64,000 nucleotides of DNA from Volvox africanus (GCA_030268105.1 BSDZ01000016.1:3169501-3233500); one strand, 5' to 3'; positions 32,004 through 44,298 are shown, numbered from the stretch's first letter. Translations and numbers: made by a program. Notes: generated by a model not told the origin, from the sequence alone.

Positions 32004-32672
32004 GTGAGCCGCCCTCCCAGCCCAACCCCTCCCTGGTCCGAACCCCCGTCCCGGTCTTCCATGCGAGTCCCTCCACCTCCCCACAAACCCACCCCGGCAC
32101 CACTCGCTCCACTTCCCCCTGGACCGCCACCTCCACTGGACCCCGCACCCAGGAAGAATCGTCCACCTGTTGTATCTCTGTGTTAGTATCCGCCTAATTG
32201 TTTAGGCCCGATCGGATGATGTCCAGGTTCCTGAACATCCTGAATATTAGCCTTAGATACCCCAGGATACTACACCACCTAAGATCCAATCCCCACCACC
32301 TCCACCTCCCCGGCCCCCTAGACCTCCCCCGCCCTCTCCTTCGCCGCCACCGCGCCCCGTGTTGAAGCCCCCACCGCCCTCCCCCGTACCTGGCCCTCCA
32401 CCAGACAAAGACAAGCTAACAGATCCTCCTTCCCGCCACACGATCCATTACATCTGGAGTTGCCGCTCCCGCTGATATCTCCACAACCACCGCAGCCGCC
32501 ACCGGCTCTCTCACCAATAGTCCTCACCACCTCACCACTGCCAAACCCACCGCCAACGCGGCCACCGCCACCGTGGCCATCGCCACCACCGTCACCGCTG
32601 CCACCGCCACCACCATCGCCACGGCCACCTTCGCCACGACCACCCTCGCCACCGCCCCCCTTAACTTATTAA
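32004..32672 (+). other. Proline-rich (SPPP/PPPP) coding-like stretches, possible wall-protein gene fragment
   Basis: Three plus-strand frames are Pro-rich: 32004-32186 (PPSPTPPWSEPP), about 32264-32475 (SPPPPPPPRPPRPP, preceded by a splice-acceptor-like ACCCCAG) and 32460-32672 (PPPPWPSPPPSPLPPPP). Such linkers are typical of pherophorin-like hydroxyproline-rich glycoproteins of volvocine algae, but no globular pherophorin domain is visible. They could be exons of a decayed gene or low-complexity DNA. The frames do not connect to the pol frame at 32775. Confidence 0.35.
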
Positions 32673-32774
32673 GATACAACACGGAACATGGGTGCAACAA
32701 AAAGCACGCATATGGGAGTCCGAGATTCCTCCGTCCGTGTACCTATTTAGCATCGCGAATGTGTTCATGATATT

Positions 32775-35228
32775 ATGACGGATAATCAAAGGAACTTAGC
32801 TGAGAACCGCTACGGCTGTGATCCTTGGTGTGTAAGGACGGCCGGCAGGTTCCAGGCGTACCTGAGCTGTGTAAGGGCACTGAATCATGGCGCACGGAGT
32901 TATCTCCTACTTGTGCAAGCAGAGGAGCACACTCCAACTCCTGACCCCAGTTCCGGTGGGAATAACCTCCTAGCTAATTTGAAGTTATCAGAATTACTGG
33001 AGGAATACAAGGATGTATTCGAGGACCTTCAAGGCCTCCCCCCCGACCGGGACATTGGTCACACGATTCCTTTAGTGGATGGTGCCATACCACCCGCTAA
33101 ACGAGCCTATAGGCTCACCCAACTGGAGCAACAAGAGGTCAAGAAGCAAGTTACCGAACTGCTCAATAAGGGATATATCGAACCCTCTACCTCACCCTAT
33201 GGGGCTCCAGTTCTCTTTGTCGAAAAGGCAAATGGGCAAGGACTACGCATGGTCTTAGACTACCGTGCGCTTAATAAACTGACCATCAAACGGCGGTATC
33301 CCATGCCCAATATTACGGACCTTTTCGACCAACTCCAAGGAGCTACCATTTTCAGCTCCCTGGACTTACAGCAGGGGTATCATCAAATACTGATCTCTCC
33401 ACAGGATGTGGAGCAAACGGCCTTCATAGCCCCAGGCATGGGCCAGTTTCAGTTTAAGGTACTTTGCTTTGGACTTACCAATGCTCCTGCAACGTTCCAA
33501 GCAGCGATGAATCGTGTCTTCACTGACTACATTGGCAAATTTGTGCTAGTGTACTTGGACGATATACTGGTCTTTAGTAAGACCCCGGCCGAGCATGAAC
33601 AGCACCTCCGTTTGGTACTGTCCTTGCTCCGAAAGCACCAATTCAAGGCAAAATTGTCGAAGTGTCAGTTCAACCGGTTCGAACTGCACTTCCTTGGCCA
33701 CAAAGTAAGCCAAGAAGGCTTAAAGGTGGACGACCGCAAAGTAACAGCCATTAAAGACTGGCCTGTCCCCACGGATATTAAGCGACTGCGGGCGTTCCTT
33801 GGCTTAGCCAATTATTTCAGGAGGTTTATTCAGGGTTATTCCTCCCTTGTGGGCCCCCTCACAACCCTTACCAGTGAGAAAGTGCCCTTCCACTGGACCG
33901 AAGCCTGCGAGGCAGCCTTCCAGGGTGTGAAGCATGCCTTGACAAATGCACCAGTACTTAAACTCCCCGAGCTTGATAAACCTTTCACGGTTTGGTCTGA
34001 TGCCTCAATACATGGCACAGGAGCCGTCCTCTTGCAGGATGACCACCCTGTCGCCTATACCAGTTCTAAATTCAATAAGGCAGAGTACAACTACTCGACA
34101 ACAGACCAAGAGTGCTTCGGCACTGTCTTAGCCCTGGAAGAGTGGCGTTGTTACCTTGAAGGCGCCAGTGATGTAACGTTGATCATGGATCACCAACCAC
34201 TGGTATACCTCCAAGAACAGAAAAGCGCGGATAAGCTATCCCGCCGCCAAGCTCGTTGGATGGAGCGATTATCACGTTTCACATTTAAATGGGAGTATCG
34301 CCCTGGTCGGGTGAACGTAGCTGACCCTATCAGTCAGGTCCACGACGTGGTGCTCAACTTGCTTTCTGCCGCGCTGATTGACAGCGACTTAGGACACCGA
34401 ATCATCCGCGGGTATGACGGTGATCTCAATCTCACGAAAACTAAGGTAGCAAAGCTGCGGCTCAAAAAGAAGGGTAACTTCTGGTACAAGGGGTCCCAGA
34501 TTTACATCCCTAATCAAGCTGACTTACGACGGGTCATCATGAAAGAGTATCATGATACCCCATGCGCTGGCCACCGCGGCATTGACCGCACCAAACAAGC
34601 GATCGCACAAACGTACTGGTGGCCTGGACTAGATACTGACGTGAAGGCCTACGTCAAGTCTTGTCCTCAATGTCAGCATAACAAACCAACCAACACTAAG
34701 CCGGGTGGTTTGCTGCAGCCGCTCCCCATACCTTCTTCCGTGTGGGAGAGCATATCAATGGATTTGATAACCCTGCTACCAACAACTCGCAATGGGCATG
34801 ATGCGATCGTAGTGTTTGTGGACCGGCTGAGCAAAATGACGCACTTTGCTCCCACCCACACGACCGCAGGAGCGGAAGAGTTGGCTCGCCTTTTTGTAGC
34901 CACTGTATTCCGGCAGCACGGCCTTCCAAAGAACATTATCTCTGACCGGGACCCACGTTTTACAAGCAATTTCTGGAAGGAAATATTTCGCCTATTGGGC
35001 ACCCACCTCCATACGAGCACAGCCTTCCATCCACAAACAGATGGACAAACAGAGCGAATGAACCGCTTACTGGAAGAGACATTACGGCACTATATCTCCC
35101 CTAATCAGGATGATTGGGATGATCACTTACCGTTGATTGAGTTTGCTATCAATAACTCCAAACAACGTTCGACAGGTATGACACCATTTTTGCTTAATGG
35201 TGTCCAGCAACCGCGTGTGCCGGTTGAC
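32775..35228 (+). pseudogene. pol: Ty3/gypsy family C Pol fragment (C-1): RT, RNase H, integrase
   Basis: Plus strand, about 818 codons, no stop. Clear similarity begins near 32870 (RSYLLLV). RT: YLDDILVFSK and [11 protein letters not shown]. RNase H: WSDASIHGTG. Integrase: HHCC (YHDT, GHRG, CPQCQHNK), MDLITLLP, SDRDPRF and [12 protein letters not shown]. Protease and gag are absent upstream. The reading frame is cut at 35228 by the LTR of B-2, removing the integrase C-terminus. It differs from A and B, for example IAPGMGQFQFK where they have TPFGHFEY. It is the oldest layer of the nest here. The other half would lie beyond B-2 outside the window. Confidence 0.9.
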
Positions 35229-35651
35229 TGTTGTATCCTTAATGCATTTCGGTAATTCATTAAGATATAATAATTATCTGTTTATTATTTTATAATATAA
35301 TATATTTAATTATCATATTAACTGTTTCATGTTTCCATCTGGCATTCGATTTGTGGATTTGGTCTCGGCTGTCGACGACCAATACTAACCGACTTCCTGA
35401 AACATCCGAACCTGTCGGTTACTCCATAACCTGTATGGAATGGGCCATTTACCGCCTGAATGGTAAATGGTGGAACATCTGGTTCCTGGTTCACTGAATC
35501 TCCGGTTGTAGTGGTGACTTCTGAAGGTCACGCCCGGTTCGAGGCCTTATGGTCTCTCAAGTACGACCTAGTCGGCGGCTCTACTTAATCGGGCTCTGGC
35601 ACAACAACCGGTATCTTTTGATACCACCCTTCGTGGGTACCATATACAACA
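35229..35651 (+). repeat. 5' LTR of gypsy B-2
   Basis: 423 bp, TGTTGTATCC to ATATACAACA, the reverse complement of the B-1 LTRs with few changes. It fuses to the C-1 pol frame, giving an artefactual C-terminus CCILNAFR. Confidence 0.96.
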
Positions 35652-35654
35652 AGC

Positions 35655-35666
35655 TGGTATCGAGAC
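35655..35666 (+). other. Primer binding site of gypsy B-2
   Basis: TGGTATCGAGAC three bases after the LTR, the same 12-mer as in B-1 and the family A elements. Confidence 0.75.
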
Positions 35667-35861
35667 TGTTCCTCCCTGGGACGTCTCGTCAAGTCTTCCG
35701 CTGAAATCGTTCAAGCCTTCTCAAGTCTTTCTGTGGTAACTGCTCAAGCCACTCTAACCGCGCAACGCGCTCAAGCCACTCAAGCTGCCCTTTTATAAAT
35801 GGACATCGACCACGATCTTCCTCCTGCCGACATCCCTCTCGACATGGAGACATTGCCTGAG

Positions 35862-36275
35862 CACTATAACAAGAGATTCGTGCGTTAGGCTCGCGTTAGG
35901 CTGCGTTAGGGCGCGTATGTGTGCGTAAGGTTGCGTTTTGTGCGTTAGAGATTGCGTTAGCCTAACGCGAGCCTAACGCAAAGAAATAGAAAACTTGACA
36001 GAACGTCTGTTATAGTGCGTCGTTTTCAAGTTTGTTTAAATGAAAACAATATTTATAATGAGTATAAAAGTTCCCTGCAATTTTTATTACGTTTCGTGGT
36101 GCTCGAAAATCGGGGGCTTGCGTATGTTCTAACGCGAGCCTAACGCAAACCTAACGCACGCGATCGCAAACCTAACGCACGCGTTAACTTTACGCAAACA
36201 GCTTGCGTATATCTTGCGTACAGTGCGTTACCATACGCACGTAACGCACTGTAACGCAGTTTACGCAAAGTTTAT
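35862..36275. repeat. CACTA left terminal inverted repeat and subterminal repeat array
   Basis: The TIR runs from 35862 to about 35888. It is followed by clusters of GCGTTAGG and CCTAACGC at 35880-35985 and 36120-36260. An inverted internal copy of the terminus (CTGTTATAGTG) lies at 36007-36017, so 35862-36017 forms a small foldback. Subterminal arrays of this kind are binding sites for the transposon's own DNA-binding protein in known CACTA elements. Confidence 0.88.
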
Positions 36276-38152
36276 GTAGATAGCGCATAATAATGTTCGG
36301 AGCACGGGTTCGCCGGATTTATTTAGTTTGCTTACTTGCTCTTATTGTGCAGTAGCATTGGAGACTTTGTGCATAAGATATCTTCAAAGTTAATTTCAAT
36401 TTAGGATAGCGCTATGAATATTAGTCGTTGTACAAGAGATTGCTCTGGTGAACGCTTGTTAACATCGCTAAATCGCTACCATTATATGGATTTAGAACCT
36501 GTACATGTGGCTTACTTTGTAACATAAAACTCTTAAGTGCCACACATGTCTGTTCATGGCTACCTTTCTAGTTATGGAAGGGTTTCTAATTATTGAGCAG
36601 CAAGCTGCCGGAGTTAGCAAGCGTGGGTAAGGATCGCAGAAAGTTGGCAACAGCAAACCTTACACAGTAGCCAGGCAACAATGTTGCCAGATGGAGACCC
36701 AAACAAAGTCACCAAGAGCCACAGTTACACATCGAGCAGGCCCCCAAAATTATATAGCCTTTTCCGGCAAGCACCATAGCAGCTTTGCGTAGGTGTGAAA
36801 ATTGACCATGTGTGAGACGTACTCTATGACCCCAATGCTTCCCAAATCCAGACATATTGCAATGCAGAATAGTTCAATCGCTGCACGGGAATGAATAGTT
36901 CAACAGATTCACGCCACAATTTTCAGCACGGTCATTATTTTGTCATTGCATCAAAAACGTCATGCACATTCCTAACCAGAATTGTTTCATGACTCCAGAA
37001 ACTCCAAGCACGTGCCTAAGCCGATGACGGCGCTGTACTGAGGGCTGCCCAGAACCCTTGCCTTCCATCCCATCCCGCTGGCCCTGGCTCCCAAGACGGG
37101 GCACATAGACGGGGCATCTCAAGTACAAACGTTGCAATGGTGATTCTAAACATCATCGTCACAATGAAGTCACTTCTCATTGCTACTAAAACCAGGAAGA
37201 GCCAAGCTTTGAGCCAAGCGGCTGCTGCCTTGGTCGATGCCATCTAGCAGATCCGATGCAATGTTGCCTTCTAGTGGCTCCCTTCCAGGCATGACACACT
37301 GAAAATGTTCCTGACTTTCAGGGGAAAAGTGTTTTCGGGATGTAAAGAGTTTCATACGGGACTTTCCATCATAAGCAGAAGGCGGCTCCATTCGTTACTG
37401 AAGCAATTATTATTTCTTTACAAATATATGATTAGCTGTTGATGCTGCAGAAATTATACGTATGCTGCCTGCGCAAGCAAGGTTGTCCAATAGAACTGCT
37501 ACCGTATGACATGGACGACCTGACGACTGTGTACAATTGGTGGCATTAAATGTACATATAAAGGATGTTGTAAAGCAGGGTTACGAAACATTGTTGCTTA
37601 CATGGGATTGATTGGCAGCCGCACAACCCTGGACGGAGTACGGAAGTACTACTCTTCGCTTTTAAGTAGTACGTATGCATAAGATTTGTATTTTACTTTA
37701 ACTAGTACAAGAATAATTTTTTTCCTGCGTTTATTTTTGTCGTGTACGAAATACTTTATTGCCACCAACCCGCAGAAAAACGGCCGAAATGACGTGCCAT
37801 TAGGAACTCATAATGGGCGCCCTAGCAAAAGCCAAAAGCAGCCCGCGCATGGTGAAGATGCATCGATGATGGTGCTGGCTGCCAACGCAGCTAGCATACA
37901 TCAGAAGGAGAAGGAGGTCAAGGCCGCTAGACACTGACAGGTTAGTGCAAATACTAGTAGTACGGAGAGTGGATGATGGGGTGTGCAAATTACCAGGCGC
38001 GCTTAGCAAAATTATTGCTGGATGGGTGATGTACATTACGGATCTCATATACAGGGATGTACAGATCATTAATGTCCTTTAACCTGTTTTCTCCTTTCTG
38101 TCTTTTATGTAATTGTTCCTATTCTCCCCAAACGTACTTCCTTTTTATGTAG
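36276..38152. other. CACTA internal sequence without a recognised gene
   Basis: AT-rich to mixed sequence. Short minus-strand frames at 36943-37391 and a plus frame ending at 37937 (GRPSKSQKQPAHGEDASM) show no domain. The latter is Lys/Gln/Ser-rich like the exons that follow and could be an upstream exon of the gene at 38153-39120. Confidence 0.35.
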
Positions 38153-39120
38153 GCAAAGAGTTCACAGCCCTCTACGACAAGGAACTCCAGCAGGAAAGCT
38201 AGGAACTCAAGCAAGGCGGCAGCAAAAAAGGTACAGCCCATTCATCCTGTCTTCCTGTTTTATTGAGCTGTTATTTCATGTTTCGTTATATTCTTTTCAT
38301 TTGCTGTGTGCTTTGTCGTTTGATGTGCCATATGTTGATTTATTTTTCTCTTTTTTGATAGAAATTGTAAGCTTGTAATTTCTCAAATCATATATGTATG
38401 CTAACGTCGGCCCTTGAAGGTAACGAACGATGACGATGTGCGGCCATCCACGAAAGTGAGGCGACCAAGCACGGGCACCAAAAGAAAGGTACGAAATATT
38501 GAGGTCAGACATTACTTACTTTTTAATATAACCTTTCTATTACTACCAAGTCCCTTCACGTATTTTGGACCAGCAGGTGCCGTTGGAAGACAAGTCTACG
38601 GATGACGATGACAGTTACGACCACCAGGGACAGAAGGTAATTTCCTTAGTTCAGCTTATTATCTAAATTTCCTTCATGTTTGAATGTATAATTATAATAT
38701 GTGTTGTTTCGACTGATAAAGGTCAAGAGTGTTTCGGAAGGTGTGCGATGTACACGGGCCCTAGTGCCCGTGTACTACGTCAACGTGGGAGCTCAGGGAG
38801 TTAGCAGAAACAGGTAACAAAGTGTCCAAGTACAGCAAGTGAAAGACTATGCTTTTAGAATGATTAGTGGTACTTAAAAGCACTGCCCACCCTAGACATG
38901 ATTAAGATTATTGTAACCGGAAGTGATAATTGCTGAGTGGTGACAGCTTAATTTACATTTATACATATGCATGTAAATAAGTATAATTTTCCTTTTCTAA
39001 ACTTTTCAGGAGTTGCTTGAGGAGGAGGTGAGTGAGGATGAGAAGATTGAGGACGAGCAGGATGACGCCACCACTGCGCCAGAGGAGGACGACAGAGAGA
39101 GTGAAATAGAAGACTATTAG
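38153..39120 (+). CDS. Mini-exon gene inside the CACTA element (basic then acidic protein, unknown function)
   Basis: Four short open segments with splice-like borders, all in phase 0: 38153-38230 (GTAG before; Ser/Lys/Arg-rich, ends KAAAKK, then GTACAG), 38420-38488 (VTNDDDVRPSTK to TKRK, then GTACGA), 38577-38636 (CAGCAG before; VPLEDKSTDDDDSYD, then GTAATT) and 39010-39120 (TTTTCAG before; ELLEEEVSEDEK to the acidic end and TAG). A further open stretch, 38722-38811, does not fit the phase and may not be an exon. The product goes from a basic segment to a strongly acidic tail, as in some chromatin or nuclear proteins. Upstream exons are not resolved. No family is recognised. Confidence 0.4.
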
Positions 39121-39446
39121 ATAGAACTAACATCTAACATGTTTGTTTCTAAGCTTATATTAGAGCGGGCTGCTAAATGTGCGGTGGCAGATGAAGTTAG
39201 GATGTATGTACCTAATGATGATTGAAATGATTGGTGCATGGTACAAATGATTATTGAACTCATAAACAAAATTTGATTGGCAGGATTGGATGTGTAGAAA
39301 TTTGATTGTTTCGTTGAATTAATGCGTACTCACCAATGGCTGCTTACCTGGATGCTTTCCGAATATTGAACTGTAAATTATTGCCTGGAATATTTTCATC
39401 TACCAAAACTGAAATCCTATTGATATTCTTCATAACAGCTACATAC

Positions 39447-40270
39447 TGTTGTACCTCTCGTTCGCGTTTGCTCATAAGTATCTGCACGTCTGGAGACTAT
39501 CGACACCGATGCGCGAGCACTTGCAAGTACAGCAAGGCAAGCGAGAGCAAACAGAGACAGCGGAAGACTTCAAGACGAAGAGAGATATAACTTACAGTTT
39601 TACGGATCAGAACGATGCAATGGACGAAATCGCCGTCAGCGCCGGAAGCAAGCAATCATCACGCGGCGGTGATTAGCGAAGTTAAGGCTTAGCTCGGGCT
39701 AAGTAGAATAGTGTATAGAAATAGTAATTTAGAACACACGAGTGTTCTCCGGTATCGGATATCTTGTCTAGCTTAGCCGTCCTCGCATCTGTTATACTCG
39801 CAGCATCGCAGTGCCGTACGATTCACATTAGGAGGCCGATCCTAGATGTGACAACCCTACTGCGTATGGGCGATGTCTACTCGTAACAACGTATAAGCCT
39901 TTCCGGCATTCGCATGATGCAAGGGTCCGGATAACGATATCCGGTTGCAGGGCATGTATCGCGACGAGTGCGGCGCTCTCAACGTGTGCTTAAATGAAGT
40001 AATATTATATCAGATAATATTACTTATCGTTTCGTAGCACGAGCATAATGCGCACTTCAATGCTTCGGGCTTTCATGCATGCTAGGCGGATTTGCCATGG
40101 TGCGATGTCGCGATGGATAATGACAACATGCCAAATGCATATATAAATGTATGCGAATACATTTATATCATGCAGATTCATTCATATGTAATGCGTTCAT
40201 CACAAAAGCACTTCGCCTAGTAGGATCGCGTCGACCTACGCGTCGGCGGAAAATGAACCGTAGCACAACA
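39447..40270 (-). repeat. 3' LTR of gypsy A-2, with hairpin series
   Basis: 824 bp from TGTTGTACC to GCACAACA. It contains near-perfect inverted repeats with short loops at 39688-39703, 39732-39747, 39823-39851, 39927-39944, 39997-40025 and 40141-40168. They are present in all family A copies and, in changed form, in the Av LTR. Confidence 0.96.
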
Positions 40271-40285
40271 ATTATCCCCCCTCCC
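40271..40285 (-). other. Polypurine tract of gypsy A-2
   Basis: The minus strand reads GGGAGGGGGGATAAT directly before the LTR. The same tract is at 53556-53570 (A-3) and 49415-49429 (Av-1). Confidence 0.85.
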
Positions 40286-40329
40286 GTATGCAGCGTCCTC
40301 GCTGCATCATACAGCATCGACTGCAGGGG

Positions 40330-43300
40330 TCATTGGGCTTGCGTGGCACGTTTGCGGGCTTCTTCGAGCAGGGGTTTCATGTCCTGTGAGAAGTTGCGTG
40401 CCGGTTCCCATGAGTTGTGCTCGTCGGTATACCCTGTCCACTTAACCAAGTACTCGTGTACTGTTCGCTTACGTCGGTGTCGGCCCACACGACGCGCGCG
40501 ATAATCTAACACCCGCTCCACATCGTAAAACTTCTGTTTACCAGCGATCCAGGTCTCGGGAACTGGTTCGATCGCTGCGGGGGCGTTAGCAGGCTCAGGG
40601 ACGGGTTCCGTACCATGATACGGACGAACAAGCGATACGTGAAACGTGGGGTGAATGGGCATATCAGCGGGCAATGCAAGCTCCACAGCCACATTCCCAA
40701 CCATGCGCACGACAGGATACGGACCAATCCAGCGGGGTAAGAGTTTTCGGGATCCGTCGGCCAAGGAACGCAAGTTCTTGGTGCTTAGCAACACAAGTTG
40801 CCCTTCCGAAAACGTCACATCCTGCTTGGATTTGTTGTAGTACTCCGTCGTTCGTTGCTGCGCCGCGTCCAAACACGACTTCGCGTCTGTGATTCGGGAC
40901 ATGAAAGACTTGGCAAAAAGCTTAGCAGCAGGCACGTTCACTTCCAACTCATGCCACACGGGTAGCGCAGGATGAAATCCGTAGTTGAGAAAGAACGGAC
41001 TTTTGCCTGTAGAGCGGTTAACAGTGTTGTTAAGCGCGAATTCTGCCGCAGTCAAATACGTATCCCAAACGAGAGGTGTGCAACCAGCATAATTGCGCAA
41101 CATATCACCCAACGTGTGATTCGTGCGTTCGGTTTGACTATCAGTCTGCGGGTGATACGCTGTGCTCAGGTTGACGCGCATGCCAACTAGCTTGCAGAGC
41201 GCTTCCCAAAACTTAGACGTGAACTGTCCTCCGCGGTCCGAGATCACATTTTTGGGAACCCCGTGTAACCGAACCACATTGTCGAAAAACAAACGTGCGG
41301 TTTGCTCAGCCGTGCAGGATGATGTGCATGGTGCTAGGTGAACCATCTTAGTCAGACGATCGACCATTACGAACACCGCATCGTATCCCCCCTCAGTTTT
41401 GGGCAGCGCGACTACGAAGTCCATGGAAACACTTTCCCAAGGCGCATCCGGGACAGGCAACGGTTGCAACAACCCATGGCCCTTACCGGACAAAGCCTTA
41501 TTGCGCTGGCACAGACTGCATGTCTGGACGAAGTTCGCCGCATCCTTAGCCAAACGAGGCCACCAAAAGGAACGTTGCACCAAGTCGATCAATCGCTTGC
41601 TACCAGGGTGTCCTGCTAACGGGTCCTCGTGGAACCGCGCAAGGATGTCGTAGCGTAGCGCGTCGTCGTTCGGAACGACGATTTGCGTAGCTGCACCCTC
41701 CGTCCGTAGCCAAAGGCCATTCTGCTTGCGAAGGTTTTCTACATTAGCCGGGTCCGCGAACCAGGCGTCTGCGTTGTAGGCAACCTTCAACCGCTCCGCG
41801 AGGTCCGTCGCGATCGGTACCTCCTCGTTATGCGGTCGCATGACGGGCGCTGCCAAAATTGCAGCGTGTAGCGACGGATGTCGACTGAGAGCATCGGCAA
41901 TATTCAATTTACCAGAAATATACTCCCAGGTGCAGTTGAACCTAGCTAGATATTCCATCCACCTAGCTTGACGGCGGTTCAACGTCGGAACGCTTTGCAA
42001 AAACGTTAGGGGCTTATGGTCAGTCTTTAAAGTAAACGGGCGTCCCTCGAGGTAACAGCGCCATTCCTTTAAAGCATGCAGCACAGCCAGAAGCTCCTGT
42101 TCCCCGGTGGTGTAGCGAATCTCCGCACCAGAAAACTTCTTACTCGTGAAGGCGATCGGTCGCCCTTCCTGTAACAATACAGCGCCGCTTCCAAATATTG
42201 AGGCATCAGACACTACCTCAACACGAAATGGCAACGAGTAATCGGGGAATGCAAGGGTGACATCTTCGGCAACGATCCGTTTGAGCTCTTCGAATGCCCG
42301 CTGGCATTGCGACGTCCACGACTCGAGCGAAACGAAAACGCCTTTGCGAGTTAAGTTAGTAAGCGGGGCCGCAATGATGGAATATTTTTCAATGAACTTC
42401 CGGAAATAATTGGTCAAGCCAAGGAACTTACGCAGCTCCGTGAGGTTCTGAGGCGCGGGCCAATCGCGAACCACGGCGACCTTCCGCGGGTCCATCTTCA
42501 CACCGGTGGCCGACACAATGTGGCCCAAATATTCCACCTGAGGCTGCGCCCAAAAGCATTTGGCGCGTTTAGCAAACAATTGCTCCCGCCTCATAACGTC
42601 GAGCACGAGCCGCAGATGCTCCAAGTGCTCCTCGCGCGTTTTAGAATATACCAAGATGTCATCCAGGTAGCAAACAACGAACCTGTCGATAAACGGCCTA
42701 AACATTCGGTCCATAACCGCCTGAAACGTCGCAGGGGCATTAGTCAAACCAAATGATAGGACCGTATACTCAAAGTGACCGAAGGGCGTCCAAAAAGCGG
42801 TTTTCGGGATATCAGAGGCAGCGATGCGAATCTGATTGTAGCCCTGTTGTAAGTCAATTGAGGAAAAATAAGCCGAGCCCTTCAGCTTATCCAACAGGTC
42901 GTCAACGCGTGGCAAAGGGTAGCGATTTTTCACCGTATTCGCATTTAACCCCCGGTAATCAATGCACATGCGCAAGGTCCCATCCTTCTTACCGACAAAC
43001 AAAATCGGTGCAGAAAACGGGGATGTGCTGGGGCGTATCATACCCTTCGCGAGTAAATCCGTCACCTGGTGCTTTACCTCATCCAGCTCCAATGGACTCA
43101 ACCTGTACATTGGCCGGGCTGTAGGCTGCGCTCCAGGCATGAGAGGGATTGTGTGATCAACAGGACGCATAGGTGGTAGGCCGGGGATATCTTTAAAGAC
43201 GTCCTCATACTGCGACAGTAGGGCCTCAACCTCAGGATGCGCAGAAATCTGCGCGGTGGTGACACAACAGCTCACCCGCGGCCTTAAAAGCAGTCCGTGG

Positions 43301-44298
43301 GCACCCTTCCGTAACAAACGGACGGCCTCCTTACGCCCGACTAGCTCTGGTTCGATTCGCGCGGCCATTGCGGTCACGGCGAAATTAACCATAGGCACCG
43401 CCTCAGTTTCGCCCTCCTTTGGTGTGACATGTTCGAACGACAGGAAAGGTACCTTAATCGACAGAGTACCCTTGCACATATGCAGGGTTGCGGTCTCCAT
43501 GTCGATGCGCGCGCGGTACTGTCGTAATGTCGACGACCCCATTATGTACGGTGCAGTCTCTGCTAAGCCCTGCAGCACGTACGGCCGGGTCACAACACGC
43601 AAAGGGCCTAACGATAGGCTAAGGGTAATCCTGCCCACGATGGGATGCTTACCCCCGTCAGCAAGGGTAACCTGTGGACAATCAGACGACTCTGGGGACA
43701 ACCCCAGCGCATTCACCTCTGCGACAGAGATGAAGTCGTCGCTGGCACCGGTGTCAACAAGTGCCTTCAGAGTACGGCCATTCAAACCGATCTGAACCAC
43801 AGGGACACGGTTATCTACGAGCGAATGCCCAGCAGACAACGTCAGTGCACTTAAGGCGGGTCCGTAACCAACGGCACCCCCATCAGGAGCTTCGTACCAA
43901 ACGTCAACCGAGTAGGATAGGTGTGGCCACGGAGCCAGCGTACCCTCCCGATCCACACCATTAAACAAAACGGTGCCCGGCTCGAACCGGTGGACATGCC
44001 GCATACCCCTTAACGATGCCTCTGCCTTGCGCCGACAGAAAGCGGGGAGTAAAACACATGCGGCCGTGCCTGGATATTGACGCCTACACCTCCTGTATAT
44101 GGCCAACTGTTCCGACATCTCACGCAGAGACGAGGGGATGAACAAAACCACGTGGTTAGACAGATCGATAGACGACAGGGGACGGCGAGGTGTAAACAAA
44201 TTACACAACGGGTCGAAGCAGAGAAGTCCCGTGCGCCCGTCAAGCGTGATGCGTCGCGCAATGACTCGCTCGATGTGTCCAAGTACACAAGGCAACAA
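40330..44298 (-). CDS. pol: Pol polyprotein of gypsy A-2 (1322 aa)
   Basis: Protease DTG at residues 182-184 ([11 protein letters not shown]). Reverse transcriptase with YLDD at 544-547. RNase H with [11 protein letters not shown] near 698. Integrase HHCC at about 890-930 ([19 protein letters not shown]), [15 protein letters not shown] and the HPQTD region. Chromodomain at about 1255-1315 ([31 protein letters not shown]). No ATG opens the frame near the gag end. The frame is open from the gag TAG, so expression by readthrough is inferred. Differences from A-3 include R503W next to TPFGHFEY in the RT and G to S in HPQTDGQTE of the integrase, both at conserved positions, so activity is doubtful. 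Confidence 0.95.
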   Translation of the reverse strand: MLPCVLGHIERVIARRITLDGRTGLLCFDPLCNLFTPRRPLSSIDLSNHVVLFIPSSLREMSEQLAIYRRCRRQYPGTAACVLLPAFCRRKAEASLRGMRHVHRFEPGTVLFNGVDREGTLAPWPHLSYSVDVWYEAPDGGAVGYGPALSALTLSAGHSLVDNRVPVVQIGLNGRTLKALVDTGASDDFISVAEVNALGLSPESSDCPQVTLADGGKHPIVGRITLSLSLGPLRVVTRPYVLQGLAETAPYIMGSSTLRQYRARIDMETATLHMCKGTLSIKVPFLSFEHVTPKEGETEAVPMVNFAVTAMAARIEPELVGRKEAVRLLRKGAHGLLLRPRVSCCVTTAQISAHPEVEALLSQYEDVFKDIPGLPPMRPVDHTIPLMPGAQPTARPMYRLSPLELDEVKHQVTDLLAKGMIRPSTSPFSAPILFVGKKDGTLRMCIDYRGLNANTVKNRYPLPRVDDLLDKLKGSAYFSSIDLQQGYNQIRIAASDIPKTAFWTPFGHFEYTVLSFGLTNAPATFQAVMDRMFRPFIDRFVVCYLDDILVYSKTREEHLEHLRLVLDVMRREQLFAKRAKCFWAQPQVEYLGHIVSATGVKMDPRKVAVVRDWPAPQNLTELRKFLGLTNYFRKFIEKYSIIAAPLTNLTRKGVFVSLESWTSQCQRAFEELKRIVAEDVTLAFPDYSLPFRVEVVSDASIFGSGAVLLQEGRPIAFTSKKFSGAEIRYTTGEQELLAVLHALKEWRCYLEGRPFTLKTDHKPLTFLQSVPTLNRRQARWMEYLARFNCTWEYISGKLNIADALSRHPSLHAAILAAPVMRPHNEEVPIATDLAERLKVAYNADAWFADPANVENLRKQNGLWLRTEGAATQIVVPNDDALRYDILARFHEDPLAGHPGSKRLIDLVQRSFWWPRLAKDAANFVQTCSLCQRNKALSGKGHGLLQPLPVPDAPWESVSMDFVVALPKTEGGYDAVFVMVDRLTKMVHLAPCTSSCTAEQTARLFFDNVVRLHGVPKNVISDRGGQFTSKFWEALCKLVGMRVNLSTAYHPQTDSQTERTNHTLGDMLRNYAGCTPLVWDTYLTAAEFALNNTVNRSTGKSPFFLNYGFHPALPVWHELEVNVPAAKLFAKSFMSRITDAKSCLDAAQQRTTEYYNKSKQDVTFSEGQLVLLSTKNLRSLADGSRKLLPRWIGPYPVVRMVGNVAVELALPADMPIHPTFHVSLVRPYHGTEPVPEPANAPAAIEPVPETWIAGKQKFYDVERVLDYRARRVGRHRRKRTVHEYLVKWTGYTDEHNSWEPARNFSQDMKPLLEEARKRATQAQ

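Noticed and set aside
32775..35228. Reverse transcriptase as part of a retron, diversity-generating or defence system
   Set aside because: The RT is followed by RNase H and integrase in Ty3/gypsy order with YLDD, and LTR elements surround it.
37016..37391. Minus-strand frames in the CACTA element as a transposase
   Set aside because: Too short, overlapping in different frames and without a DDE or zinc-finger motif.
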